Notes under the pieces: generated by a model | Told to the model about the DNA's origin: nothing | Database searches by the model: none | What the model saw: the letters and a program-made list of their open reading frames with translations, nothing else | Shown here: positions 32,773 through 40,601 of the stretch, piece by piece | How positions within the stretch are numbered: the first letter of the stretch is position 1 | Layout: the number at the start of each line of letters is the position of its first letter | Assembly (NCBI GenBank): GCA_934101225.1 | Contig: CAKOQK010000010.1 | Coordinates: 1 to 40,998, forward strand | Origin: an uncultured Bacilli bacterium | GTDB lineage: Bacteria; Bacillota_I; Bacilli_A; RF39; UBA660 | Direction of reading: 5' to 3' | Length of the DNA stretch: 40,998 nt | Position numbers and translations under genes: made by a program

Positions 32773-33746
32773 AAAATAATATGATTATATATGTATCAAA
32801 AGATGGAAATGTTAAAGTTGATGTTAGCATTGAAAATGAAGATATTTGGATGAGTCAAGATGTAATGGCTAATCTTTATGGAACTACAAAGCAGAACGTT
32901 AGTTATCATATAAATAATATATTTAAAGAAGAAGAACTTGATAAAAATTCAGTTGTCAAAGATTTTTTGACAACTGCCAAAGATGGTAAAAAATATAATG
33001 TTTCACATTATAATTTAGATGCAATTATTGCAGTTGGATATAGGATAAATTCTAAAAAGGCTACTGAATTTAGAATATGGGCTACTAGAGTATTAAAAGA
33101 GTATATGATTAAAGGATTTACTTTAAATGATGAAAGACTAAAGAATAATGGGGAAAGTCCATACTTTGAAGAATTACTTGCTAGAATTCGTGATATTAGA
33201 TCTTCTGAAAAAATATTTTGGAGAAAAGTATTAGACATATATGCAACAAGTATTGATTATGATCCTAAAAATAAATTATCTATCGATTTCTTTAAAACTG
33301 TTCAAAATAAAATGCATTATGCAACTCATGGACATACAGCTGCTGAATTGATATTTACTCGTGTTGATTCTGAAAAAGAAAATTTAGGACTTACCAATTT
33401 TAAAGGAAAATATCCAACAAAAAGTGAAACGGAAATTGCAAAAAATTACTTAACTGAAGAAGAACTTAATATTTTAAATAGAATGGTATCAGCTTATTTA
33501 GATGTAGCTGAATTAAATGCTTTAGATAGGCGTCCAATGACTATGCAAGATTGGGTAAATGAACTAGATACTTTTTTAAAAATGACTAGAAAAGATATTT
33601 TAAGTAATTCTGGAACAATATCTCATAAAAAGGCTTTAGAAAAGGCTCATAAAGAATATGATAAATATATGCAAAATCATTTAACAATAGCGGAAAGAGA
33701 TTATTTAGATATATTAAATAAAGAAGTATCTGAAATAGAAAAATAA
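32769..33746 (+). CDS. RhuM-family protein (second copy in window)
   Basis: A full-length 325-residue RhuM (virulence RhuM family). The N-terminal domain (MIIYVSKDGNVKVDVSIENE, then MANLYGTTKQNVSYHINNIF, HYNLDAIIAVGYRINS, EFRIWATRVLKEYM) resembles BRO/KilA-N-type DNA-binding proteins. The C-terminal half (from about 125) is helical with the KTVQNKMHYATHGHTAAELI signature. Biochemical function is not established for the family. It is coupled to the transglutaminase-like gene upstream and lies 14 bp before the fic gene. An inverted repeat of 25 nt lies inside the frame at 32951. Confidence 0.88.
   Translation: MKNNMIIYVSKDGNVKVDVSIENEDIWMSQDVMANLYGTTKQNVSYHINNIFKEEELDKNSVVKDFLTTAKDGKKYNVSHYNLDAIIAVGYRINSKKATEFRIWATRVLKEYMIKGFTLNDERLKNNGESPYFEELLARIRDIRSSEKIFWRKVLDIYATSIDYDPKNKLSIDFFKTVQNKMHYATHGHTAAELIFTRVDSEKENLGLTNFKGKYPTKSETEIAKNYLTEEELNILNRMVSAYLDVAELNALDRRPMTMQDWVNELDTFLKMTRKDILSNSGTISHKKALEKAHKEYDKYMQNHLTIAERDYLDILNKEVSEIEK
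32951..32975. repeat. Intragenic palindrome in rhuM (32769)
   Basis: AGTTGTCAAA (32951-32960) and TTTGACAACT (32966-32975) around GATTT; an outer C-G pair (32950, 32976) extends it. It covers codons for SVVKDFLTTA. Confidence 0.95.
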
Positions 33747-33760
33747 TAGGAGGTTTAACT

Positions 33761-34597
33761 ATGTCTGAAAAAGATTTAGATTCAAGTGTTAATAATTACA
33801 TAGAAGAAAAATGCTCTCTAAATTATGTAAAACAATTACAATGGGATGCTGCTATTGGTCTTCAAGAAGTAGATAGTTTAAAACCCTCAAAATATTTAAA
33901 GAAATTATCAGAAGAAAATGTAAATGGTGAAAAAACTATTTACGAAGTTGAATACGAATTAAAAAAGTATTATATTGAAAAAGCAAAATTAAATGCTATA
34001 AATCATAATGAATTAGAATGTGATTTAGTATCAACAAGAATAGTGCAACTTTTAGAAGATGAAAAGTTTGTATTATCAGTGGATTTTCTAAAATATATTC
34101 ATGTATATTTGTTTAAAGATATATACGATTTTGCTGGACAATTTAGAAAAATAGATTTTTCAAAACATGAATTAATACTTAATAATGATTCAGCTTTGTA
34201 TGGTGATTGTAAAACTTTAAAAGAATCACTAGAATATGATATTTCTTTAGAAAGAGTTAAGAATTACAAAGAAATGAATATTGTTGAAGTTATTAATAAT
34301 ATTGCAGATTTTTCCTCAAGAATATGGCAAACTCATCCATTTAGAGAAGGTAATACTAGAACAACAGCTATATTTATTATAAAATATTTGGTTAGTTTAG
34401 GATATCAAGTTGATAATACTTTATTCAAAGATAAATCTGTTTATTTTAGAAATGCATTAGTAAGAAGCAATTATTTTAATAATGAAAAAAATGTTAGGGA
34501 AGATAATAGTTATTTAGTTAAGTTTTATGAAAATCTTTTATTAGGTAAAAATAATAATTTACAATCAAAAGATTTAATAGTGAATGGACTTATTTAA
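33761..34597 (+). CDS. Fic-domain protein
   Basis: A 278-residue protein with a Fic fold. The motif HPFREGNTRT (about 187-196) is the Fic loop HPFx(D/E)GNGR with the second Gly replaced by Thr; the catalytic His and the Arg are kept. DIYDFAGQFRKIDFSKHE is the usual block upstream of it. Such proteins usually transfer AMP to targets. I could not identify an inhibitory (S/T)xxxE(G/N) helix. The start has AGGAGG. It follows rhuM by 14 bp, while at 24002-24949 a RhuM and a Fic/Doc domain are one protein, so the two are probably functionally linked. Confidence 0.87.
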   Translation: MSEKDLDSSVNNYIEEKCSLNYVKQLQWDAAIGLQEVDSLKPSKYLKKLSEENVNGEKTIYEVEYELKKYYIEKAKLNAINHNELECDLVSTRIVQLLEDEKFVLSVDFLKYIHVYLFKDIYDFAGQFRKIDFSKHELILNNDSALYGDCKTLKESLEYDISLERVKNYKEMNIVEVINNIADFSSRIWQTHPFREGNTRTTAIFIIKYLVSLGYQVDNTLFKDKSVYFRNALVRSNYFNNEKNVREDNSYLVKFYENLLLGKNNNLQSKDLIVNGLI

Positions 34598-34632
34598 ATA
34601 GAATTTTAAGGATATATAAGTGCTAAAAGTTC

Positions 34633-34661
34633 TTGAAGATAAGTATTATTTTTGATATTAT
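34633..34661 (+). promoter_or_regulatory. Promoter of the gene at 34692
   Basis: TTGAAG (34633-34638), spacer 17 bp, TATTAT (34656-34661), 31 bp before the ATG. Confidence 0.5.
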
Positions 34662-34691
34662 ACTTCTTGTGAATTTTTGTTAGGGGGAAAT

Positions 34692-36473
34692 ATGGAAACA
34701 AATTTTAATCAAAAAAAGAGAATGGATATAAAGTACAGATGCTCTAATGAATATAATCGAAGAAGAAAAAATAATGCTGAAAGATATGGTGTATCACATT
34801 TATCTGCTGGTGAAGCAAAAGTTTCATCAAGTTCAACATTTACAGTTGGAGAATTTACTATTGAACTAAAGAAAATAGAAGAAAAAAACAATGTTCAAAT
34901 AAATTCATTTGGCTCAGCAGCTGAAGTTACAGATTATGCTATATTAATGGGGGCAGAGTATTTTGAATCTGATGATAAGAAAAAAATGGGATATTATTGG
35001 ACTGATACTCCAATTGAATCAAGGAAACCGTTAGATGGTTATTATGATGGTCCAGGAAGTGTAACTGTATATAAATTAAAAGAAGAGAAAACACAATATC
35101 ATTTTTATGGATATTCAGTAGGAAAAGAAATTAGTGAAATAGAAGATCCTTGTATATTAGCAATAGATAAAAAACTATACTTAAATAAAGATGGTGAATT
35201 GTGGACATTAAAACATAAAACAAGTTTATATCTTGAAGCAACTATTGGAGCAAGTATGGCATCTTTGGCTCCTATACCTAGAGAATATATTTATTCAGAA
35301 GTGCCTGATAGATATTTAGGCAGAACAGCTGTAATTTTAAAAAATATTCAGAGAAGAATTGAAGAAAAAAATTTTTTGGAAGAGGTAAGGACTGGTAAAT
35401 ACCATTATGTTGCAGGAAATAATAGTTCTAATATTAGAAATATTAATGATAAATCAGTAGGTATAAGACCAATATTTAAAACCTATAACCATTCAACTAT
35501 AAATGTTCCTGAAGTGAATGGTATTAAAGTTGCAGATGCTATGGATTTTCCACAAACAATTGCAACAAAAGAAGAACATAAAGAATTGGAAGAATTATTT
35601 AAGAATAATAAATTAAATAAAACAAATAGATATTTTCCTACAAGTAGTGAAGGAATTGTTGAAGAATATGAATATGATGGTAAAAAATATGTAAGAGTAA
35701 CCGCTACATTCTTTCAAAAATCAAAAACTATTTTATCAAATGGTTGCGAATATGATTATGGTAGTAAAGTATGGGTTAGGGTAGAACCTATTAAATTAAT
35801 TGTTACTAAAGATAATTTTTCATCTTTAACAGAAAAAATATTATTTGCAGGTGTTCCGTATGATAAAACAATTACACAAGATGTAATCACTCGCGTAAAA
35901 AGTGGTGCATTTATTCATTTTTTATTAAATAATAATGGAGATGATTTTTTCTTTACGGCAGGAAGTTCAATTTATGATAGAATTGTTTCTGGAACTGATT
36001 GGATGAAATTATACTTATATACAAAAGGTAAATATGCAGAATTTAATATTCCTTTTGAAGAAACTGAATTAGAAGCATCTGAAAGATATAAACAAGAATT
36101 ACAAAAGGTAAAAGAATATTGTAAAAAATATAGATTAGATATGCAATATAATGATTTTAATAAGGACATAAGCAAAGGAACAATTGAATATGTATATAGA
36201 AGACCATCAGTAGAATTTTTAAACTCAATAGATAATCCAATAACTGCTATATTAGCTGCATTAGGTCCAAGAGAAATATGGAATAAACAATTTTATAAAG
36301 AGTATTTAAAAAAATATGGTTTATTTGCAATAGTCATAATAAAAAAAGAAAATATAAATCAAATTTCAAACAAGTTATATGATGATATATTAGATAAATC
36401 TTACCGTTATTATTTAGGGTTAGAAAATACTGGGAAAACGTTAACTTTAAACAATGATAAAAAAATAAAGTAA
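34692..36473 (+). CDS. Large accessory protein, family uncertain
   Basis: A 593-residue protein without signal peptide or helix clusters. The middle (about 260-390) has SVGIRPIFKTYN, DAMDFPQTIATKEEHKELEE, KYVRVTATF and VWVRVEPIKLIVTKDN followed by KILFAGVPYDK. This resembles the repeated domain of DUF6273-like proteins of gut Bacillota, which I know only as accessory, function unassigned. An N-terminal domain has a similar pattern (TDYAILMGAEYF...). The C-terminus ends in a helical part. The ATG at 34692 has AGGGGGA upstream; a TTG at 34677 is unlikely. The gene follows fic and may be an effector or a sensor of that island. Confidence 0.6.
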   Translation: METNFNQKKRMDIKYRCSNEYNRRRKNNAERYGVSHLSAGEAKVSSSSTFTVGEFTIELKKIEEKNNVQINSFGSAAEVTDYAILMGAEYFESDDKKKMGYYWTDTPIESRKPLDGYYDGPGSVTVYKLKEEKTQYHFYGYSVGKEISEIEDPCILAIDKKLYLNKDGELWTLKHKTSLYLEATIGASMASLAPIPREYIYSEVPDRYLGRTAVILKNIQRRIEEKNFLEEVRTGKYHYVAGNNSSNIRNINDKSVGIRPIFKTYNHSTINVPEVNGIKVADAMDFPQTIATKEEHKELEELFKNNKLNKTNRYFPTSSEGIVEEYEYDGKKYVRVTATFFQKSKTILSNGCEYDYGSKVWVRVEPIKLIVTKDNFSSLTEKILFAGVPYDKTITQDVITRVKSGAFIHFLLNNNGDDFFFTAGSSIYDRIVSGTDWMKLYLYTKGKYAEFNIPFEETELEASERYKQELQKVKEYCKKYRLDMQYNDFNKDISKGTIEYVYRRPSVEFLNSIDNPITAILAALGPREIWNKQFYKEYLKKYGLFAIVIIKKENINQISNKLYDDILDKSYRYYLGLENTGKTLTLNNDKKIK

Positions 36474-36502
36474 TAAATGTAATGTTAAAAAGTTTTTCAA
36501 TT

Positions 36503-36537
36503 AAAAAGGATTGATAAGAAATTTCTTATCAGTCCTT
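36503..36537 (-). terminator. Duplicated permease terminator (copy A)
   Basis: A palindromic stem, TGATAAGAAA/TTTCTTATCA, extended by AAGGA/TCCTT. On the minus strand a T run follows. The same stem ends the intact permease gene (39784-39822). Confidence 0.65.
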
Positions 36538-36705
36538 ATATTTTAAGCTTTTTTTCAATGATACTAATTATTTCATAGATAATAAATGACATAATCATTA
36601 TTAAAATTATACCAGACATTACTAAGTTTAAATTAAATACTTGAGTTTCATAAAGAATTAAATAACCAATTCCAGCTTTGCTTACTAGGAACTCGCCTAC
36701 AATTA
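36536..36705 (-). pseudogene. 3' fragment of an ABC permease gene (copy A)
   Basis: The minus strand encodes VIVGEFLVSKAGIGYLILYE...MSGIILIMIMSFIIYEIISIIEKK, the last ~55 residues of the permease at 39825. The frame is open except for a one-base change at the very end. Upstream of Val-Ile the similarity stops. It is a duplicated 3' end, not a gene of its own. Confidence 0.9.
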
Positions 36706-36860
36706 CATTAGTGTAAATTATATGGAGAGAATTTATAACTATTTGAAGTTTGGAAAAAGATAATGACTTGATTTATGACTTGAAAATGAATATAAATTTG
36801 GATGTTTAAATAGTGTGGAAGAATATATTAAAAAATTTTTACAAATATAGCATATAGTGT
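36706..36860 (+). other. Degenerate sequence X, copy A
   Basis: Similar to 39311-39467. It holds remnants of a frame ending LENEYKFGCLNSVEEYIKKF and then LQI, broken by stops. The source gene is not recognised. The interval 36474-36941 otherwise holds only the permease fragment and the sduA promoter. Confidence 0.55.
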
Positions 36861-36888
36861 TTGAAAGTGTTAAAAGAAATGTTATAAT
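36861..36888 (+). promoter_or_regulatory. Promoter of the Shedu-RhuM operon
   Basis: TTGAAA (36861-36866), spacer 16 bp, TATAAT (36883-36888). The ATG is 53 bp downstream, after GAAGGAG. Confidence 0.65.
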
Positions 36889-36941
36889 ATTTCAAAGATT
36901 ACTAAGAAAATTACTAGTGTTATTAATGAAGGAGAAATTAA

Positions 36942-38156
36942 ATGAATACAGAACAAAAACCAGTAATATATGAATATGAAGAAGTAAATAGAGAAATAAT
37001 TGTGCTGTTTAAAGATACTCCTTTTATTGAAGATGAAAATATATTTAAAAGATCACACTATTTTAAAAATGCTGATAATACAAGCATAACTACTATGTTT
37101 AAAGATGAATTACTTAAATTATTTAATGTAGCTGGTGTTAAAGAATTAAAAGACAAAATAGACAATAAAATAAGATTATTATTCAAGGTAGGTACAGGTG
37201 AAATGACATATGATGAAAAAACAAATACAGTTATTGTTTATATGGAATCTTTTAAAAATGACGTAGTCAAACCAGCAAATGATGTTAGAAAATTAAAAAC
37301 AGTAATAGAGAGATTATATAAAAAAGAAAAAGTTTCATCAAATGATATAGTAAATGTTGTTAAGACTTTATCTACTGGTATTGATTCAAATATATTAAAA
37401 GACAAAGACAGAGAAAAAGTTGCACATTTAATTCCAAATTTAATTAAAAACGGAAAAATTAAAATATCATTGAAAGATGTTACTGATATTAACAAGGATC
37501 GATTAAAAGATATAATACAAATTGGAAGAGATTTATTAGTAAAAAAATCTGGTGTGGAAAAGAAATTAGGAATAGAAAGAGAGCATATAGGAAAAGAATA
37601 TGCTTGGCAACGTTATTTTGAAATGTATGGATCATATCTTTTATTTGGGTCTATTGAACAACAAATTCCACAAGCTGCACTTACATTAAATTCAGAACTA
37701 AGAAATACCAATAGTAACTTAGATTTGTTAACTATAAATAGATATGGATTTTTAGATGTAGTGGAATTAAAAAAATCAGATGAATTTCTTTTTAAAGTTG
37801 ATGATTCACATGATAATATAGTACCTACATCAAAATTAAGTACAGCTATTTCACAAGTTAATAATTATTTAATGTTATTACCATATTCGCAAGAAAGCGG
37901 AGAATTAGTTAAAGGTGCTGAATCTGCAACAGGAATGTTAGTTATTGGATCTACAAATTCTTTAATGAGAAAAGAGCATATAGAAAAATATATGCAAAAA
38001 AATAATATGACTGAAAGTGTTGTTAAATTGAAAATAAGAAAGGCACTAAGAGATTTAAATTATTCATATGCTCATATACAAATAGTTCTATATGATGAGC
38101 TTTTAGATAATTTAGAAAAATTTATTAATCAAATGGATGTCGAAATGCATATTTAA
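36942..38156 (+). CDS. sduA: Shedu-type nuclease SduA (DUF4263)
   Basis: A 404-residue protein. The C-terminal nuclease domain holds the PD-(D/E)XK pattern NLDLLTINRYGFLDVVELKK (Asp about 261, Glu 275, Lys 277). AWQRYFEMYGSYLLF precedes it and AISQVNNYLMLL follows, as in DUF4263 (Shedu) proteins. The N-terminal 200 residues are a variable domain, probably the sensor. Shedu is a single-gene anti-phage system that degrades DNA. It is the first gene of an operon with a RhuM gene 30 bp downstream. The family assignment is by motif, not by search. Confidence 0.72.
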   Translation: MNTEQKPVIYEYEEVNREIIVLFKDTPFIEDENIFKRSHYFKNADNTSITTMFKDELLKLFNVAGVKELKDKIDNKIRLLFKVGTGEMTYDEKTNTVIVYMESFKNDVVKPANDVRKLKTVIERLYKKEKVSSNDIVNVVKTLSTGIDSNILKDKDREKVAHLIPNLIKNGKIKISLKDVTDINKDRLKDIIQIGRDLLVKKSGVEKKLGIEREHIGKEYAWQRYFEMYGSYLLFGSIEQQIPQAALTLNSELRNTNSNLDLLTINRYGFLDVVELKKSDEFLFKVDDSHDNIVPTSKLSTAISQVNNYLMLLPYSQESGELVKGAESATGMLVIGSTNSLMRKEHIEKYMQKNNMTESVVKLKIRKALRDLNYSYAHIQIVLYDELLDNLEKFINQMDVEMHI

Positions 38157-38186
38157 TAATAAAATTAACGAGAGGAAGAACGAGTA

Positions 38187-39203
38187 ATGAAGATGGAAAG
38201 ACTAAAAGATTTAATCTTATATCAAAGTGAAAACGGTAATGTTCAAATTGCAGTTTTATATGATAATGAGGATTTTTGGTTGACACAAAAAACAATGTCT
38301 AAACTATTTAATGTTGCAGAGAATAATATTACTTATCATTTACAGAATATATTTAAAAGTGAGGAATTAAATAAAGATTCAGTTACTCAAAAAATTAGAG
38401 TAACTGCTTCAGATGGAAAAATGTACAATACAACTTTTTATAGTTTAGATGCAATTATTGCAGTTGGTTATCGTGTTAATTCTAAAGAAGCCACTAGTTT
38501 TAGAATATGGGCAACAAATACATTAAAAGAATATATAAAAAAAGGATACGTTTTAAATACCGAATTATTAAAGAATGGTCCAAAATTTGGTAAGGATTAC
38601 TTTGATGAATTATTAGTTAAAATCAAAGAAATTAGAGCAAGTGAAAGAAGATTTTATCAAAAGATTACAGATATTTATAAAGAATGTAGTTATGATTATG
38701 ATAAGAATAGTGAAATTACAAAAGAATTTTACAAGAATGTTCAAAACAAATTACATTATGCTATTACAGGAATGACGGCTCCAGAAATAATATATAATAG
38801 AGTTGATTCTAAAAAAGAATATATGGGATTACAAACTTGGAAAAATTCTCCTGATGGTAAAATTTTAGAGACAGATGTAGTAGTTGCTAAAAACTATTTA
38901 TTTGAGGAAGAGTTAAAAGAACTTAATAATTTGGTATCTATGTATTTAGATTTTGCTGAAAGACAAGTAAAATTAGGTCATATTATTTCTATGCAAGAAT
39001 GGAAAGATAAATTAGAAATGTTTTTGAATTTAAACGAATATAATATTTTAAAAGATAACGGAAAAATAAAAAGAGAAATAGCAGATAAATTAGCATTAGA
39101 AGAGTACGAGAAATATCGAATTGTACAAGATCAAAATTATATTTCTGACTTTGATGAATTATTATTGGAAACTAAAAATATTGAATCGAATAATGATATT
39201 TAA
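38187..39203 (+). CDS. RhuM-family protein (third copy in window)
   Basis: A 338-residue full-length RhuM. ENGNVQIAVLYDNEDFWLTQ, MSKLFNVAENNITYHLQNIF, FYSLDAIIAVGYRVNS and FRIWATNTLKEYIKKGYVLN match the copy at 32769, as does KNVQNKLHYAITGMTAPEII in the C-terminal half. The start has GAGAGGAAG upstream. It shares a transcript with the Shedu gene. Roles in defence or regulation are unproven. An inverted repeat of 25 nt lies inside the frame at the same codon position as in the other copies. Confidence 0.88.
   Translation: MKMERLKDLILYQSENGNVQIAVLYDNEDFWLTQKTMSKLFNVAENNITYHLQNIFKSEELNKDSVTQKIRVTASDGKMYNTTFYSLDAIIAVGYRVNSKEATSFRIWATNTLKEYIKKGYVLNTELLKNGPKFGKDYFDELLVKIKEIRASERRFYQKITDIYKECSYDYDKNSEITKEFYKNVQNKLHYAITGMTAPEIIYNRVDSKKEYMGLQTWKNSPDGKILETDVVVAKNYLFEEELKELNNLVSMYLDFAERQVKLGHIISMQEWKDKLEMFLNLNEYNILKDNGKIKREIADKLALEEYEKYRIVQDQNYISDFDELLLETKNIESNNDI
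38381..38405. repeat. Intragenic palindrome in rhuM (38187)
   Basis: AGTTACTC (38381-38388) and GAGTAACT (38398-38405), with an outer C-G pair (38380, 38406), around AAAAAATTA. It covers codons for SVTQKIRVTA. Confidence 0.95.
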
Positions 39204-39260
39204 AATTATAAAGTTTAGATACATTATTTAAATTAAAAAAGAAAATAAATTCATATTTTT

Positions 39261-39310
39261 AATTAAATAACTGATTCCAACTATATTTGCTAGAATTCGC
39301 CTATAAATAC
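39261..39310 (-). repeat. Short degraded permease 3' fragment (copy B)
   Basis: About 50 bp matching the permease region that encodes GEFLVSKAGIGYLI, with several stops. It joins sequence X at the same point as copy A. Confidence 0.75.
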
Positions 39311-39320
39311 ATTAGTGTAA

Positions 39321-39467
39321 ATTATATGGAGAGAACTTATAACTAAAGGTTTTTGTTTAAAAAATTGTGATGTTTGGAAAAAAGCTAATTATTTAATTTA
39401 CGGCTTAAAAAATAAATCTAAATTTAGATGTTTAAATAATCTTGGTAGACTAAAAAATATGATTTAA
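39321..39467 (+). pseudogene. Sequence X, copy B: C-terminal gene fragment
   Basis: A 48-codon open frame, IIWRELITKGFCLKNCDVWK, then KANYLIYGLKNKSKFRCLNN, then LGRLKNMI and stop. It has no start codon or ribosome-binding site. A more damaged version follows permease copy A, so both are remnants of one gene that I cannot name. Confidence 0.45.
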
Positions 39468-39479
39468 AAATGAAGAAGA

Positions 39480-39799
39480 AAAAGAAGATTATTATATTTA
39501 AAAGAAAATTAAAAGAGAAAGCAGTATGTAAGGAATTCTTACATACTGCTAATAATGAAAAAATTGTAAAACAAAATATTATAATTTAGATACTATTATT
39601 GTTGTTGGATTCAAAGTCAATAGTTAAAAAAACAATAGAATTTAAAATGTGAGCGATAATATATTAAAATAATATTCTATAAGAAAATGTATTAGACAAA
39701 GAAAAACTAAAAATGGAATTTTTTTAATGAATTATTTATGATTAATTATTTGAATCTGACTTTGACAAATTTATGATTGAAATAAAAAAGAACTGGTAA
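39480..39799 (+). pseudogene. Decayed RhuM gene with internal deletion
   Basis: Translation in shifting frames recovers AVCKEFLHTA, YNLDTIIVVGFKVNS, TIEFKM (Trp codon now TGA) and LDKEKLKN, all from the RhuM N-terminal half. These are followed almost at once by ESDFDKFMIEIKKNW, matching the extreme C-terminus of the copy at 38187 (SDFDELLLETKN). The middle ~180 residues are gone, and several stops and frameshifts are present. The whole stretch 39204-39824 is gene debris: permease fragment B, sequence X, this remnant and the permease terminator. Confidence 0.85.
39520..39550. repeat. Palindrome in the decayed RhuM remnant
   Basis: AGCAGTATGTAAG (39520-39532) and CTTACATACTGCT (39538-39550) around GAATT: a perfect 13-bp dyad, surviving although the surrounding frame is destroyed. 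Its 25-nt core is 39523-39547. Confidence 0.95.
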
Positions 39800-39822
39800 G
39801 AAATTTCTTATCAGTTCTTTTA
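39784..39822 (-). terminator. Terminator of the permease gene
   Basis: AAAAGAACTGGTAAGAAA pairs with TTTCTTATCAGTTCTTTT. A and T runs on both sides make it bidirectional. Confidence 0.75.
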
Positions 39823-39824
39823 TT

Positions 39825-40601
39825 TTAAGCTCTTTTTTCAATGATGCTAATTATTTCATAAATAATAAATGACATAATCATTATTAAAATTATACCAGAC
39901 ATTACTAGATTTAAATTAAATACTTGAGTTCCATAAAGAATTAAATAACCAATTCCAGCTTTGCTTACAAGAAATTCTCCCATAATTACACCTATTAGAC
40001 TCATGGATATATTTAATTTAACACTTGATATTATTGTTTCTTTATTAGCTGGTAATATTAAATATAATAAAGTTTGTAATTTATTAGCTTTAAATGTTTT
40101 AAACATTTTTATTTTATATTCATCTGTATTTATTAAACCATTGTAAATAGTTATTAAAGTTACAATAGTGTTAATAAGTAAACTCATCATGATAATTGAT
40201 TTAGTATTAGCTCCTAACCATATAATTAATAGTGGACCTAATGATACTTTTGGTAAACTATTTAATAAATTTAAGTAGGGATCAAATATTTTTTTTAAAA
40301 TATCAACGTAATAAAATATAATTGCACCTATAAAACCAATAGCAGTACCTAATATAAAAGATATTAAAACTTCTTTTAAAGTTATATATAGGTGATAGAA
40401 TAAATTATTATTTTTATATAAATCAATTATACATTTAACTATTTTACTTGGAGAAGAAAATATAAAACTATTTATTATTTCTTTATTACTAAGGATTTCC
40501 CACATTAATATAAATAAAACTAGTAACATAATTTGAATGATAGAAATAATTATTTTCTTTCTTTTTATTTTTTTTAAATAATTTATTTGATTAATACTCA
40601 T
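39825..40601 (-). CDS. SsuC/TauC-type ABC transporter permease
   Basis: A 258-residue permease with about six helices. The external loop FSSPSKIV follows the first helix. The central LNSLPKVSLGPLLIIWLGAN and the coupling helix MFKTFKANKLQTLLYLILPAN...MSLIGVIMGEF (EAA-like) are typical of sulfonate, taurine, nitrate and thiamine-precursor importers. It is cytoplasmic-membrane located and would work with the ATPase encoded just upstream and a lipoprotein that is not in this window. The substrate is not predictable. Its start overlaps the end of the ATPase gene by 4 bp. Confidence 0.88.
   Translation of the reverse strand: MSINQINYLKKIKRKKIIISIIQIMLLVLFILMWEILSNKEIINSFIFSSPSKIVKCIIDLYKNNNLFYHLYITLKEVLISFILGTAIGFIGAIIFYYVDILKKIFDPYLNLLNSLPKVSLGPLLIIWLGANTKSIIMMSLLINTIVTLITIYNGLINTDEYKIKMFKTFKANKLQTLLYLILPANKETIISSVKLNISMSLIGVIMGEFLVSKAGIGYLILYGTQVFNLNLVMSGIILIMIMSFIIYEIISIIEKRA

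Noticed and set aside
36503..36537. Palindrome near copy A as another RhuM site
   Set aside because: It has the same stem as the permease terminator, with a T run on the minus strand; its length and arms differ from the 25-nt RhuM dyads.
32179..39824. Prophage
   Set aside because: No integrase, capsid, portal, terminase or lysis gene is present; the genes are RhuM, Fic, Shedu-like and debris.
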